From: Methanoregulaceae archaeon UBA467
GTDB lineage: Archaea > Halobacteriota > Methanomicrobia > Methanomicrobiales > Methanospirillaceae
DNA length: 64,000 bases
Direction: 5' to 3'
Assembly (NCBI GenBank): GCA_002503825.1
Contig: DASP01000013.1
Coordinates: 1 to 64,000, forward strand
Positions 24,782 to 33,612 of the stretch are shown one piece after another (within the stretch, counting starts at the first letter, position 1; every line of letters starts with the position of its first letter). The notes beneath the pieces are model-generated. The model worked only from the letters and a program-made list of their open reading frames with translations, was not told the DNA's origin and did not search any database. The position numbers and the translations under genes are program-made.

Positions 24782-25548
24782 ATGATGCAGAGGCGATAGT
24801 TGTCAGGGATGTCACCCTTACCAGGAACGGTCACCCGGTTCTTGACCATGTAAGCATCAGGGTTGAAGAAAGGGATTTTTATGCAATTATCGGGCCGAAC
24901 GGCGGCGGGAAGACGACGCTTCTCAAGATAATCCTTGGCGTGCTGAAGCCTGATTCAGGTGAAGTCCAAATCTTCGGAGGGCCCGCCGAAGAGAACAGGA
25001 ACCTGGTAGGGTATGTCCCGCAGTTCCGGACCTTTGATTTCCATTATCCAATCACCGTCGGGGAGATGGTGATATCAGGAAGGATGGGGCACGTGACCGG
25101 AATCTGGAAGAGATACTCTGATGCCGACCGGGATAAAGCAGAGGCAATGATCGGGATGACAGGGCTTTTTGGGCTTGAACACCGGCAGGTTCGGGATCTC
25201 TCGGGCGGAGAGCAGCAGCGGGCAATTATTGCACGTGCACTTGTCGGGGACCCCCGGATTCTCCTCCTTGACGAGCCCACGGTCTACGTGGATACCCCCT
25301 CTGCGACCCAGTTCTATGAACTCCTCGATGATCTGAAGAAGAAGATGACGATCATTTTGGTCTCTCACGATATCGGTGTCATATCCACCCATGTCACCAA
25401 AATCGCCTGCCTGAACCATTCTATGTATGCTCATGATACAAAGGAGATAACCGATGACATGCTGGCAGCAGCGTATCACTGTCCGGTCGATCTCATCGCA
25501 CACGGGGTCCCGCACCGGGTACTCCGGTCCCACGACGGGGAGGTGTGA
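24778..25548 (+). CDS. znuC: Metal ABC transporter ATP-binding protein
   Basis: 256 residues. Walker A is IIGPNGGGKTTLLKI, the Q-loop VGYVPQFRTFDFHYP, the signature RDLSGGEQQRAIIARAL, Walker B ILLLDEPTVYVDT and the H-loop ILVSHDIGVIS. It powers the uptake system. Its start overlaps the binding-protein stop (ATGA), and the permease follows 1 nt after its stop, so the three genes are a single translational unit under the DtxR-like regulator. Confidence 0.92.
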   Translation: MNDAEAIVVRDVTLTRNGHPVLDHVSIRVEERDFYAIIGPNGGGKTTLLKIILGVLKPDSGEVQIFGGPAEENRNLVGYVPQFRTFDFHYPITVGEMVISGRMGHVTGIWKRYSDADRDKAEAMIGMTGLFGLEHRQVRDLSGGEQQRAIIARALVGDPRILLLDEPTVYVDTPSATQFYELLDDLKKKMTIILVSHDIGVISTHVTKIACLNHSMYAHDTKEITDDMLAAAYHCPVDLIAHGVPHRVLRSHDGEV

Positions 25549-25549
25549 T

Positions 25550-26374
25550 GTGTTCGAAGTCCTTGGCTACGAATTTTTCAGAAATGCCCTGATCGCGGGT
25601 ATTTTTGCAAGCATCGCCTGCGGGGTGATAGGGAGTTATGTCGTCGTAAAAAAGATGGTGTCAGTGAGCGGGGGGATATCCCATGCAGCGTTCGGGGGAA
25701 TAGGCCTTGGTTATTTCCTTGGATTCGATCCGATCATCGGTGCGATCATATTCACACTCGGGGTCTCGCTCGGTATCGGGACCCTCCAGCAGAAGGCGCG
25801 ACAGAATCTCGATACCCTCGTCGGGGCGGTATGGGCAAGCGGTATGGCGCTTGGCATTATTTTCATCGCGCTGACACCCGGATATGCGCCCGACCTGTTC
25901 AGTTTTCTCTTTGGAAATATCCTTCTCGTCCCGTCGGGCGATATTGTGCTGATGGCAGTGCTGGTAGTAATTATCCTCGCAATCGTTGCCCTGCTCTATT
26001 ATCCGCTCCTCGCCGTGACATTTGATGAAGAGTACGCACGGGTGATGAACCTCCCGGTCGTCTTCCTGTCGTACCTGTTACTGACGCTTGTTGCACTGAC
26101 CGTTGTCATGCTCATCAGGGTTGTCGGTATCATCCTTGTCATCGCCCTGCTTGCCCTTCCGCCGGCAATTGCGCGGGAATGGACCGGCAACTTAAAATCG
26201 ATGATGGTCCTTTCGACCCTGCTTGGGGCGGTCTTCACACTCGGAGGGATATGGCTCTCGTATCTCTTTGACATTCCATCAGGCGCAACAATCATCATCG
26301 TGTGTGCATCGGCCTATCTCCTCGCCCTGGCCGGAAAAAAAGTCGTGGAAAACAGGTCTTTTATCCCGTCCTGA
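25550..26374 (+). CDS. znuB: Metal ABC transporter permease
   Basis: 274 residues from GTG 25550, with GGGGAGGTG just upstream. A longer frame back to 25454 lies inside the ATPase gene and is rejected. Seven to nine hydrophobic segments; the family hallmarks are SVSGGISHAAFGGIGLGYFL near the N-terminus and VMLIRVVGIILVIALLALPP (the LLVIALLVLPA-type motif). It forms the channel for zinc or manganese. The gene ends the operon and a partial dispersed repeat follows. Confidence 0.9.
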   Translation: MFEVLGYEFFRNALIAGIFASIACGVIGSYVVVKKMVSVSGGISHAAFGGIGLGYFLGFDPIIGAIIFTLGVSLGIGTLQQKARQNLDTLVGAVWASGMALGIIFIALTPGYAPDLFSFLFGNILLVPSGDIVLMAVLVVIILAIVALLYYPLLAVTFDEEYARVMNLPVVFLSYLLLTLVALTVVMLIRVVGIILVIALLALPPAIAREWTGNLKSMMVLSTLLGAVFTLGGIWLSYLFDIPSGATIIIVCASAYLLALAGKKVVENRSFIPS

Positions 26375-26404
26375 AGCTTTTTTATGCTTCAGGCAATCTT
26401 TTCC

Positions 26405-26480
26405 GGCGTTGTTAAAATCTTTATATCAATAAGACCTGCTCGATTCCATTTCTTTGACAGGAGGGGTTTCCCGGGGAATT
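26405..26480 (+). repeat. Dispersed intergenic repeat, left-end fragment
   Basis: Starts with GGCGTTGTTAAAAT, like the left end of copy 1, and reaches CGATTCCATTTCTTTGACAG and GAGGGGTTTCCCGGGG. No central or right blocks follow. It lies between znuB and the decayed toxin-antitoxin pair. Confidence 0.5.
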
Positions 26481-26669
26481 CCGTGCAGGTAATTGTTAAA
26501 AGGAACGGCACAAACCGCAGAAAACCCGGGTACCTGACCATCTATTTTCATATGCAATGCACCGGCTTTTTGCGTGGGGGTTTGCCTCCCACCTGGATCA
26601 GGAAATGGATTATATTCACACCCCGCTCTCAAGGTTCATTACCCCCGCATCACCATCCTGCCATATTGA

Positions 26670-26874
26670 ATGAAGCGCAAAGAAATATATCAGAAACTAC
26701 TCCACAATCCTAAAAATATCAGGTTCAGATTCCTTTGCAGGGCTGCGGAGACGTTTGGTTTTACCCTGAAAGGAAGCCGGGGAAGTCATCATGTATTCAC
26801 CCGTGAGGGTATTTCCTGAAATACTGAATCTACAGGATTCCAGCGGAAAGGCAAAACCTTATCAGGTAAAATAA
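26670..26874 (+). pseudogene. hicA: Frameshifted HicA-like mRNA interferase toxin
   Basis: From ATG 26670 the frame reads MKRKEIYQKLLHNPKNIRFR, then AAETFGFTLKGSRGSHHVFT and REGIS before a stop. Shifting by one base restores PEILNLQDSSGKAKPYQVK and a stop at 26874. The extra base is one T in the ATTTCC run at 26812-26814. The whole matches the small HicA toxin fold, including the catalytic-His region G-S-H-H. One single-base insertion therefore breaks an otherwise intact toxin gene. A sequencing error at the T run is the other explanation. Confidence 0.75.
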
Positions 26875-26920
26875 TTGTGTACCATACTCGGGAAATACTC
26901 ACTGCACGAGGAGGAAGACC

Positions 26921-27171
26921 CTGAATAAATATGCAATGAGATTTTCTTCAGCGAAGAAGATAAAGGATTCATCGCAGTCGTCCCGGAACTGCCCGGGTGT
27001 TCTGCGTGTGGAACGAGCGAGGAGGAGGCGCTCCGTGAGGTGAAGACGGCCATGGACCTCTGGCTCGAAACTACGCGAAGAGAAGGGCGGAACATCCCGG
27101 TACCGAATGGAAAAGGCCTGTTGAAACTGATTATCGAAGAGAAGGGAACAGGCAGCTCCGCGAGCTCCTGA
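26921..27171 (+). pseudogene. hicB: Broken HicB-like antitoxin
   Basis: After AGGAGG (26909-26914) the frame begins CTG AAT AAA TAT GCA (x-NKYA), where family members start with ATG. It then needs a one-base shift near 26937 to continue as EIFFSEEDKGFIAVVPELPG, CSACGTSEEEALREVKTAMD and LWLETTRREGRN. This is the HicB partial RNase H-like domain (D/E-G-x-x-A-x-x-P-x-L-P-G-C). The C-terminal end is ambiguous: another frame reads GNRQLRELLKAF, so a second frameshift is possible. It pairs with the hicA remnant 46 nt upstream. Confidence 0.7.
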
Positions 27172-27195
27172 AAGCTTTTATTTCAACACAGGAAA

Positions 27196-27224
27196 AGTGC
27201 GGAGATCCCGCACTACCGTTTTTT
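27196..27224 (+). terminator. Intrinsic-type terminator after hicB remnant
   Basis: Perfect stem AGTGCGG-AGATC-CCGCACT (27196-27214) followed 4 nt later by six T. It lies 25 nt after the hicB remnant and supports a former hicAB transcription unit. Confidence 0.6.
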
Positions 27225-27500
27225 CCCGTCATGTGAAATGGTCCCGGCTGTTGCCCTTGTTACGGACTTCCATTTTATCTGTTCCTTCATGGATTCTTTA
27301 TAACCTGTTGCCCGTGATTGAGTACGTCCATTAAGTGTCACACGGACTTTATTGCAATTTGTCACTGATTGCATCCATACGAATTTCTCCGGTGGATGTC
27401 AACAAAGCGAAAATAACATCAAAAAGATAGAATTACAGGGTTCTTTGATAAGGAGTTCCTTATCCCCGTCAAATTCGACATATCCTTAAATCCGTAACTG
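27225..27500. other. Gene-free spacer
   Basis: About 275 bp of mixed composition between the toxin-antitoxin remnant terminator and a minus-strand membrane gene. It has one GGATGTCAACAAAGCG segment resembling the ends of the dispersed repeat. I see nothing else in it. Confidence 0.4.
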
Positions 27501-27968
27501 TCAGCGCTCTTTCCGGACTGGGGCCCTCTTCTCAGCATTCATGATATCGTGAAAATGGCTGACTTTTTTCTCAATGATAAACCCGAACCCGATAGCGGTG
27601 ACCGGGATGACAAGGTACCGCAGTCCAATCTGTGAGAAATAGGTTGTCATGTCCATGCCGTTCATCGGGAGGAGTATCAGGACGTCAAGGAGCCAGTTGA
27701 GGATAAGCCAGCTAACACCGATGATGATGCCTTCTTTAAGGAAATTATTGAATATACTAAGAAAGAGCAGTACCAGGAGGACGGTTGCGCACAGTGATGA
27801 TACGATGATCATGATGGTCTTGAATGTGAATATATCGATTACGAGTTCGCCCCCGGGGGTGTAAAAGAACATGGCAGCTATAAACGGGATGAGCCAGGTA
27901 AGAAACCCGAAAAAAATTATCTTTAAAGCGCGCAGCAATGCGTTATTCATCAGGGAGAACGTGTGCAT
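27501..27968 (-). CDS. Four-helix membrane protein of unknown function
   Basis: 155 residues (or 149 from ATG 27950). Four hydrophobic segments: IIFFGFLTWLIPFIAAMFF, TIMIIVSSLCATVLLVLLFL, EGIIIGVSWLILNWLLDVLI and YLVIPVTAIGFGFII. A basic cytoplasmic tail follows (EKRAPVRKER). No catalytic motif is visible. The NWLLDVLILLPM segment recalls small archaeal/bacterial integral membrane proteins with the same layout, but I cannot assign a family. Encoded alone, downstream of the Ppx gene on the same strand but with an 90-nt gap. No ribosome binding site favours either start. Confidence 0.6.
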   Translation of the reverse strand: MHTFSLMNNALLRALKIIFFGFLTWLIPFIAAMFFYTPGGELVIDIFTFKTIMIIVSSLCATVLLVLLFLSIFNNFLKEGIIIGVSWLILNWLLDVLILLPMNGMDMTTYFSQIGLRYLVIPVTAIGFGFIIEKKVSHFHDIMNAEKRAPVRKER

Positions 27969-28058
27969 CCCGCAGGTATATACTAATCGGGATGGACCAT
28001 GAGGATACAGGAATTGTGGCAGAGCTGGACGGCTGCGCAGGGCAATGCTGCCTGAAGG

Positions 28059-29699
28059 TCAGGGACTGTCAGGAATATGGTTTAAAAGCGGTGATAGCCT
28101 GCATTCCATTGCCGGGAGGTCGTTCGCATCCACAAATATGATTTCTGCCACCAGTTTTTTCTGGAATACGCGTGAGAAATTTTCAACCTCGTTTTCAACA
28201 CCCCAGATCTCCAGCTGGCAATCGCCTGTTGCCGTTATCTCGAGTTTTAACTCTTTTTTCCCGGGCGATACAAACCGGGCGTGGCGGATAAGCCCTGTAT
28301 GGCTCCGGTCAAGGCTCTCTGCAAGGCGGAGAAATGCAGAAAGCACACGGATAGTATCACGGGTGGTTTTGTCAAGCCCTGATATCTGGAGTTGTTTCTT
28401 CCGTGGCGCTTTTTTCCTGTGAAAACGGGTGATGTACGCCATGGTTGCAATCTCTTTTTGATCAAACCCGAGCAGTTCGGTATTACGGATGAGGTAATAC
28501 GAATGTGCGTGGTGATTTGAGTACGAGATAAACGATCCGATATCGTGCAAAAATGTGGCATACAGGAGCAAATCTCTCTCCTTTTCACCGTATTGATGAA
28601 TGCCGGTTTTTCCGGCGCTGTCATACAGTTCAAGGGAAAGCCGTGCTACCGTCCGGGCGTGGAGTTCATTTATCCCGCATGACCGTGCCAGCTGAAGCAC
28701 GCTTCTCTCCCGCGGCGAAAGCTGGCCTATGAGGGGGAAATCCTCCATCCGGGAGAGGTATTCTGCAAGAAGACCTTCTTTTAAGCCCCTGGATGAGACC
28801 TGGATACGATCGAGGTCAAGCAGGTCCATGAAGGTATCGAGGATCGCAGCACCGGCGATGATAATGTCGGCACGTTCAGGATTGATACCCGGGATTTTCC
28901 GTCTCTGGACGAGAGGAACCGAACAGAGAAGTTCGGAAACCCGTTTGAGGTCCTGTCGGGTGAGAAAAAGATCGTCGTTTTTCCCGTTGGGATTCAGCCT
29001 GGATGCGATCTCTGCAAGGTTGATAATTGTTCCGGAACTTCCGACTGCAAGGTCAATCTGGAACTCTTTCATCTCATTGAGGGGCCGGATGAGTTCATTT
29101 TTTACGTGGCGTTTAATCTTGTCGTACAGCACCCTTGGGACAGGGTCTTTATCAGTATTTTTAAAATACTGGTTTGTCAGTCGTATCGAACCGACCCTGA
29201 GGCTGTCAAGAAAATGGTAGGAATGCTGGTTGCCGATGATTATTTCAGTGCTGCCGCCGCCGATATCGATGAAGAGGGCCTGACTGTCTTCAAGGTGGGT
29301 CCCGCTTACAACCCCCATATAGATCAGCCGGGCTTCCTCGCGTCCTGAAATGACGCCCACATCGATTCCGGCCTCATGCCGGATCCGGTTCAGAAAATGG
29401 TTCCTGTTATGTGCTTCCCTCGTTGCAGACGTGGCGACGGCGACAAACTCTTCGGTTCCGAACGACCGGGCAAGGTCAACAAAATTTTTACAGACGACAA
29501 CTGCCCTGTCCATTGCCTCGTCATGGATTATTTCCTGGCCGAATTCACCCTCCCCAAGCCGTACCACCTCTTTCTGGCTTGTCAGGACATTATAAGTACA
29601 ATTTTGGAATAAACGCACAATCATCAGGCGTATGGAGTTCGTACCGATATCGATGAATGCGACCACACGGCCCTCTGTTATGGCAGGGACGCCGTTCAT
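28059..29699 (-). CDS. ppx: Exopolyphosphatase / pppGpp phosphatase family protein
   Basis: 546 residues, full two-part architecture. The actin-like ASKHA part has FIDIGTNSIRLMIVRL (phosphate-1), EFVAVATSATREAHN, VISGREEARLIYMGV, LFIDIGGGSTEIIIG (phosphate-2) and AVGSSGTIINLAEI. The C-terminal HD part has ATFLHDIGSFISYSNHHAHS, YLIRNTELLGF and RLAESLDRSH. It removes terminal phosphates from polyphosphate. It probably works against the PPK1 encoded 14 kb away. The HD part is homologous to the stand-alone HD protein in the ppk1 operon. It stands alone on the minus strand. Confidence 0.9.
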   Translation of the reverse strand: MNGVPAITEGRVVAFIDIGTNSIRLMIVRLFQNCTYNVLTSQKEVVRLGEGEFGQEIIHDEAMDRAVVVCKNFVDLARSFGTEEFVAVATSATREAHNRNHFLNRIRHEAGIDVGVISGREEARLIYMGVVSGTHLEDSQALFIDIGGGSTEIIIGNQHSYHFLDSLRVGSIRLTNQYFKNTDKDPVPRVLYDKIKRHVKNELIRPLNEMKEFQIDLAVGSSGTIINLAEIASRLNPNGKNDDLFLTRQDLKRVSELLCSVPLVQRRKIPGINPERADIIIAGAAILDTFMDLLDLDRIQVSSRGLKEGLLAEYLSRMEDFPLIGQLSPRERSVLQLARSCGINELHARTVARLSLELYDSAGKTGIHQYGEKERDLLLYATFLHDIGSFISYSNHHAHSYYLIRNTELLGFDQKEIATMAYITRFHRKKAPRKKQLQISGLDKTTRDTIRVLSAFLRLAESLDRSHTGLIRHARFVSPGKKELKLEITATGDCQLEIWGVENEVENFSRVFQKKLVAEIIFVDANDLPAMECRLSPLLNHIPDSP

Positions 29700-29863
29700 C
29701 TGTGCACCCGTTCAGTCCCGCAAAAAAGTAATAAATCCATGGATAATCCTCTTTTTCCAGGAAAAAAGATATTCTGGTACTCCATTCCGTTCATTCCCGA
29801 CCTGCCTGTTTCGTGTTATGGGGGTATTTTTCTGATATTTACATCAATTACTTTTTTTGGTCT

Positions 29864-30970
29864 CTACTCATTCTTTACCGGTTCGGAACATCCGCATCTG
29901 CCGATTGTTGCAGCAACGCAAAGGGCAAAAAGAGATGTAAGGGCAAATGCCGCGAGAAAAGTAACATTTTCTGCGACGTATCCGGCGATGAACGGGAGGA
30001 GGGTCATCCCGCCGTAACTTGCAGCGTTGAAGAGGCCCATTAAAGCGCCCTGCCTGACCTCGGACTGTGCGAGATATGCAAGCTGGGCTATCATAACCAC
30101 CCCGGCAACAGCCCCGACTGCGATAAATGCCCATGGTGTGATGAAAGTGACCATGACTGCGATTGCCATAAGGATCGCGGCAACCCTGATCGTTATAATG
30201 GGCGGCAGGTGTGCGTGTGAGACAAGGATCACTGAAACTGCAGTGGCAATATTCATGGCTGCGATCTGTATGCCAATGATATGCGGGGAAAGCCCTGAAA
30301 ATTCAGGGTAGATGGCAGTGACCGCACCGGTTATACCAATGATAACCACTGCTGACACCCAGAGCCAGAAATAGTTTCCAAGTATACGGAAAAGACGCCC
30401 GAAAACACCTCGAATCCCTTCAGCGGGCATGATATTTACCGCGACCAGGGGTTTTTTCCGCATAAAAAGCCCGGCAATAAGGGATAGGACCGACATGGCC
30501 CCGAATATGATAATGCCCGAAGACGGGATTCCTGATATGCCGGCCGCCCAGCCGGCGCCGATAAGCCCTGCAACAAGACCTACATTCAGCAGCGCCATGA
30601 AAAAACCGCTCATCCGTTCGTGGTCAGGTGACGAATTGATAAGGGAAAGGGCCGAGGCAACAAAAATTCCTGCGCCGAACCCTTCGATAAGCCGGATTGT
30701 AATTATATAGACCGGGTTGCTGAATACCAGAAATAACACCGCTGAAAGAAATGTGAGGAATAATCCCGTTTTAATAAGCGGGACCTCCCCGATCCTGTCT
30801 GACAGGATACCACTTGGGATTACCATCAGGAATGCACCGAGGAAGTATGCAGAATAGATCGCTCCCTGTGCAGTCGTACCTGCTGCCAGGAGGGGGAGTA
30901 CCGGTACAATGGCATTTGAAAGTGCCATTACCACGAACACCCCTAAACAGGCGATAATCTCTTCTCTCAT
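29864..30970 (-). CDS. Major facilitator superfamily transporter
   Basis: 368 residues, 11-12 hydrophobic segments. The MFS loop signature is SGILSDRIGEVPLIKTGLF (G-x-x-x-D-R-x-G-R/x), with RLIEGFGAGIFVASALSLIN in helix 4-5. It is shorter than a typical 400-residue drug exporter but has both six-helix halves. The substrate is unknown. Its start codon shares one base with the stop of the aCPSF1 gene upstream, so it is translated from the same message even though no functional link is apparent. Confidence 0.82.
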   Translation of the reverse strand: MREEIIACLGVFVVMALSNAIVPVLPLLAAGTTAQGAIYSAYFLGAFLMVIPSGILSDRIGEVPLIKTGLFLTFLSAVLFLVFSNPVYIITIRLIEGFGAGIFVASALSLINSSPDHERMSGFFMALLNVGLVAGLIGAGWAAGISGIPSSGIIIFGAMSVLSLIAGLFMRKKPLVAVNIMPAEGIRGVFGRLFRILGNYFWLWVSAVVIIGITGAVTAIYPEFSGLSPHIIGIQIAAMNIATAVSVILVSHAHLPPIITIRVAAILMAIAVMVTFITPWAFIAVGAVAGVVMIAQLAYLAQSEVRQGALMGLFNAASYGGMTLLPFIAGYVAENVTFLAAFALTSLFALCVAATIGRCGCSEPVKNE

Positions 30971-32859
30971 TATATCATGCGGTAGGTCTCAAGGTTCATC
31001 GGTGAGTGGGTTTCGATATGATATCGCTTGTAGATAGAACTTGCAAGGTCAATGGTATTGTTTTCGTCGCCATGTATGGTAAAAATCTTCTCGGGTTTGG
31101 GCTGGACATGGCCGACGTAGTTTATCAGCTGTCTCCGGTCAGAGTGTCCTGAAAACCCGTCAATGGTCACAATTTCGAGATTGATGACAATACTCTCTTT
31201 CCGGCCGAGGGGAACCTCACGCCATCCCTTCTGGATCCTCCGGCCAAGAGTCCCGTCTGCCTGGTAGCCGACGAACACAAGTGCATTTCTCTCATCTGCG
31301 GCGAGGTTGCTTAAATATTCCATGACCGGGCCGCCGTTTAACATACCGCTTGTCGTGATGATTACGCACGGGTCTCCGGTAATGACTTTGTTCCGCAGGT
31401 CAGATGAGTCAACCGGGACGAAACATTCGGCAAGGAACGGGTTCAAACCTTCCTTAAAGATCTGTGTCCTTAATTCGCTGTTTAAATACTCGGGGTATGT
31501 TGTATGAATCGCCGTTGCTTCACGGATCATGCCGTCGATATAGATCTTTACCTTCGGGATCTTCTCCTTTCTCATGCCTTCTTCGAGGGCGAGCATGACT
31601 TCCTGTGAACGGCCTACTGCAAATGCCGGGATGATGACTTTTCCGCCCCTTGTAACGACGGTATTGACAGTTTCGTAGAGGTGTTCCTCGGCGTCGCTCC
31701 GGGCAGGCTGGATATTGTTGCTCCCGCCGTAGGTGCTTTCCATGAAGAGTGCTTCAAGACGGGGGAAATTATTTGTTGCCGGGTTGAAAAGGCGGCTTTT
31801 ACTGTAATTGAAGTCTCCGGTGAATGCAATGTTATAGAGCCCGTCGCCCACGTGGAAATGAGCGATTGCAGAACCGAGGATATGCCCTGCATTGTGGAAT
31901 GTAAGCTTGATATCGGGTGCGATATCGGTTACGCTCCCGTAATTGAGCGTTATCGAATGTTTTATGTAATTTTTGACATCGTTCGAACTATACGGGATTT
32001 TCCGCCCTTCCTTGCTGACGACATCGAGGTAGTCGAGCTGCAGCATTGCAGACAGGTCCCGGGTGGGCGGCGTGCTGTACACCGGCCCGTCGTACCCGTA
32101 TTTATAGAGCAACGGTACCAGGGCACAGTGATCGAGATGGGCATGGGTAAGCACCACTGCGTCAAGCTGGCTTAACGGGTGAATTTCAGGTACGTAGAGG
32201 TAGGGGGTGCTGTTCGTATTATCCGGTTTTTCACCACAATCAATTAAAACACGGCTTTCAGGAGTGGAAAGCAGAAATGCAGCCCTTCCCACTTCCCTGC
32301 AGCAGCCGAGCATTGTGACCCTGATCCACTGGTCCTTGCTGATAATGTCACGGTGAATCCGCCTTCCGATCGTCCGGAGAAAGATTTTTCTGTCTTCATT
32401 CACCGATCGCAGATACTGCCGGACCTGTTTTACTGTAGAACTCTCTATGGGGGGTGTACGGACAACCTTCGGCGTCCAGCCGATATGCTTTGTAATCTCC
32501 CGCAGCGTCGCTCCGTTCTTTCCTATGACCACGCCCGGCTTTTCTGCTTCTATCAGCACTTCCCCGGTATCGGGATCAAAAAATATATCGGTGATGCCTG
32601 CATTTTCGGCGACGACCGCCCTGATATCGTTGACCGCTTTTTCAGGGTCTTCGAGGACATTCGGGCGTACGACAATTCGTTTTCTCAAATCCCGTGCAAG
32701 GATCCTGATAAGGTCGGCCTCATCCGCGAATTTTTTCGGGTCATCGGTATAGATGACAAGTTCCGGACCTTCGAACTCCACTCCCGACACCGTGATGCCT
32801 GAGGGGACCTTTTCGTTGATTTTATCCTTTAATTCTCTAAGCCTATCTTCAATGAGCAT
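30970..32859 (-). CDS. aCPSF1 / FttA: archaeal beta-CASP ribonuclease and termination factor
   Basis: 629 residues, standard for the family. The N-terminal 145 residues hold two KH-type domains (VIGKNGATLREITKHIGWTP). The metallo-beta-lactamase core has VVLTHAHLDHCALVPLLY (HxHxDH), NAGHILGSAIAHFHVGDG, IAFTGDFNYSKSRLF and MESTYGG. The beta-CASP part has IPAFAVGRSQEVMLALEEG, and the C-terminus has GFSGHSDRRQLINYV. It cleaves RNA 3' ends and drives transcription termination in archaea. It is flanked upstream by the proteasome beta gene with a 24-nt gap, so the two probably form one operon. Confidence 0.95.
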   Translation of the reverse strand: MLIEDRLRELKDKINEKVPSGITVSGVEFEGPELVIYTDDPKKFADEADLIRILARDLRKRIVVRPNVLEDPEKAVNDIRAVVAENAGITDIFFDPDTGEVLIEAEKPGVVIGKNGATLREITKHIGWTPKVVRTPPIESSTVKQVRQYLRSVNEDRKIFLRTIGRRIHRDIISKDQWIRVTMLGCCREVGRAAFLLSTPESRVLIDCGEKPDNTNSTPYLYVPEIHPLSQLDAVVLTHAHLDHCALVPLLYKYGYDGPVYSTPPTRDLSAMLQLDYLDVVSKEGRKIPYSSNDVKNYIKHSITLNYGSVTDIAPDIKLTFHNAGHILGSAIAHFHVGDGLYNIAFTGDFNYSKSRLFNPATNNFPRLEALFMESTYGGSNNIQPARSDAEEHLYETVNTVVTRGGKVIIPAFAVGRSQEVMLALEEGMRKEKIPKVKIYIDGMIREATAIHTTYPEYLNSELRTQIFKEGLNPFLAECFVPVDSSDLRNKVITGDPCVIITTSGMLNGGPVMEYLSNLAADERNALVFVGYQADGTLGRRIQKGWREVPLGRKESIVINLEIVTIDGFSGHSDRRQLINYVGHVQPKPEKIFTIHGDENNTIDLASSIYKRYHIETHSPMNLETYRMI

Positions 32860-32883
32860 TAAATCCGTCCTAAAAAAGTTTTT

Positions 32884-33540
32884 TTATGCGGGTAGTGCAG
32901 TGTATTTTTTCTGGATATCTTCTTCAGGGATTTCCCTGAATTCATCCTTTGTGATGACGACCACGTGCACACCTTCACCAGACCCTGCATCCCGCTTTAT
33001 TGCTGATCGTATTGCCCGCACTGCCAGCGTCACCGCTTCTTCTTCGTCCATTCCATTCTTATACCTGTCTTCGAGAACACCGTATGCCATTGGGGAGCCT
33101 GAACCGGTTGCAACGATATCTTCTTCCCTTGTTGCACCGCCCATTGCATCAACCGAGTACAGGCCCGGTCCTGAATCGTCCATCCCTCCAACGAGGAGCT
33201 GAACATAGAACGGGTAGTAACGGTTGTTGTTGAGAATATTTGAGAGCAGGGTCGCAGCAGCTGCGACTGCCATGTTCCTTCCCCTGCGTATCTGGTAGAG
33301 GCTGCATTCCACGGTCATCACACGTGCAAGCTGCTGTGCATCGCCGACTCCGCCCGCAGTAGTCATTCCTATCCGCTCTCCAATCTGGTATACCTTCTTT
33401 GCACGCTTGCTTGCGATCATGTAGCCCATTGTGGCTCTTTTTTCAGTGGCAAGCACAACGCCGTCGGTAAATACCAGACCTACAGTGGTTGTTCCCTTAA
33501 GTTGTTCCTGGTACTGTTCCTGCAAATTAAAACACCCCAA
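32884..33540 (-). CDS. psmB: Proteasome beta subunit
   Basis: 218 residues. A 16-residue propeptide (MGCFNLQEQYQEQLKG) precedes the catalytic Thr in TTTVGLVFTDGVVLATEKRA; cleavage at Gly-Thr would expose the N-terminal nucleophile. The catalytic Lys (TEKRAT) and Asp region (SVDAMGGATREEDIVATGSG) are present. It forms the inner rings of the 20S proteasome with an alpha subunit encoded elsewhere. First gene before aCPSF1 on the minus strand, with a 70-nt spacer to the CBS gene. Confidence 0.95.
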   Translation of the reverse strand: MGCFNLQEQYQEQLKGTTTVGLVFTDGVVLATEKRATMGYMIASKRAKKVYQIGERIGMTTAGGVGDAQQLARVMTVECSLYQIRRGRNMAVAAAATLLSNILNNNRYYPFYVQLLVGGMDDSGPGLYSVDAMGGATREEDIVATGSGSPMAYGVLEDRYKNGMDEEEAVTLAVRAIRSAIKRDAGSGEGVHVVVITKDEFREIPEEDIQKKYTALPA

Positions 33541-33612
33541 AATATTGAAAACGCTGGCAAAATTCTCAAAAGCGCTTTATGTATAGAATGTCATTAAAAA
33601 ATTTAAAGGTTT

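Noticed and set aside
26862..27095. 77-codon minus-strand frame opposite the hicB remnant
   Set aside because: Serine-rich antisense shadow; the plus strand shows clear HicB-like residues.
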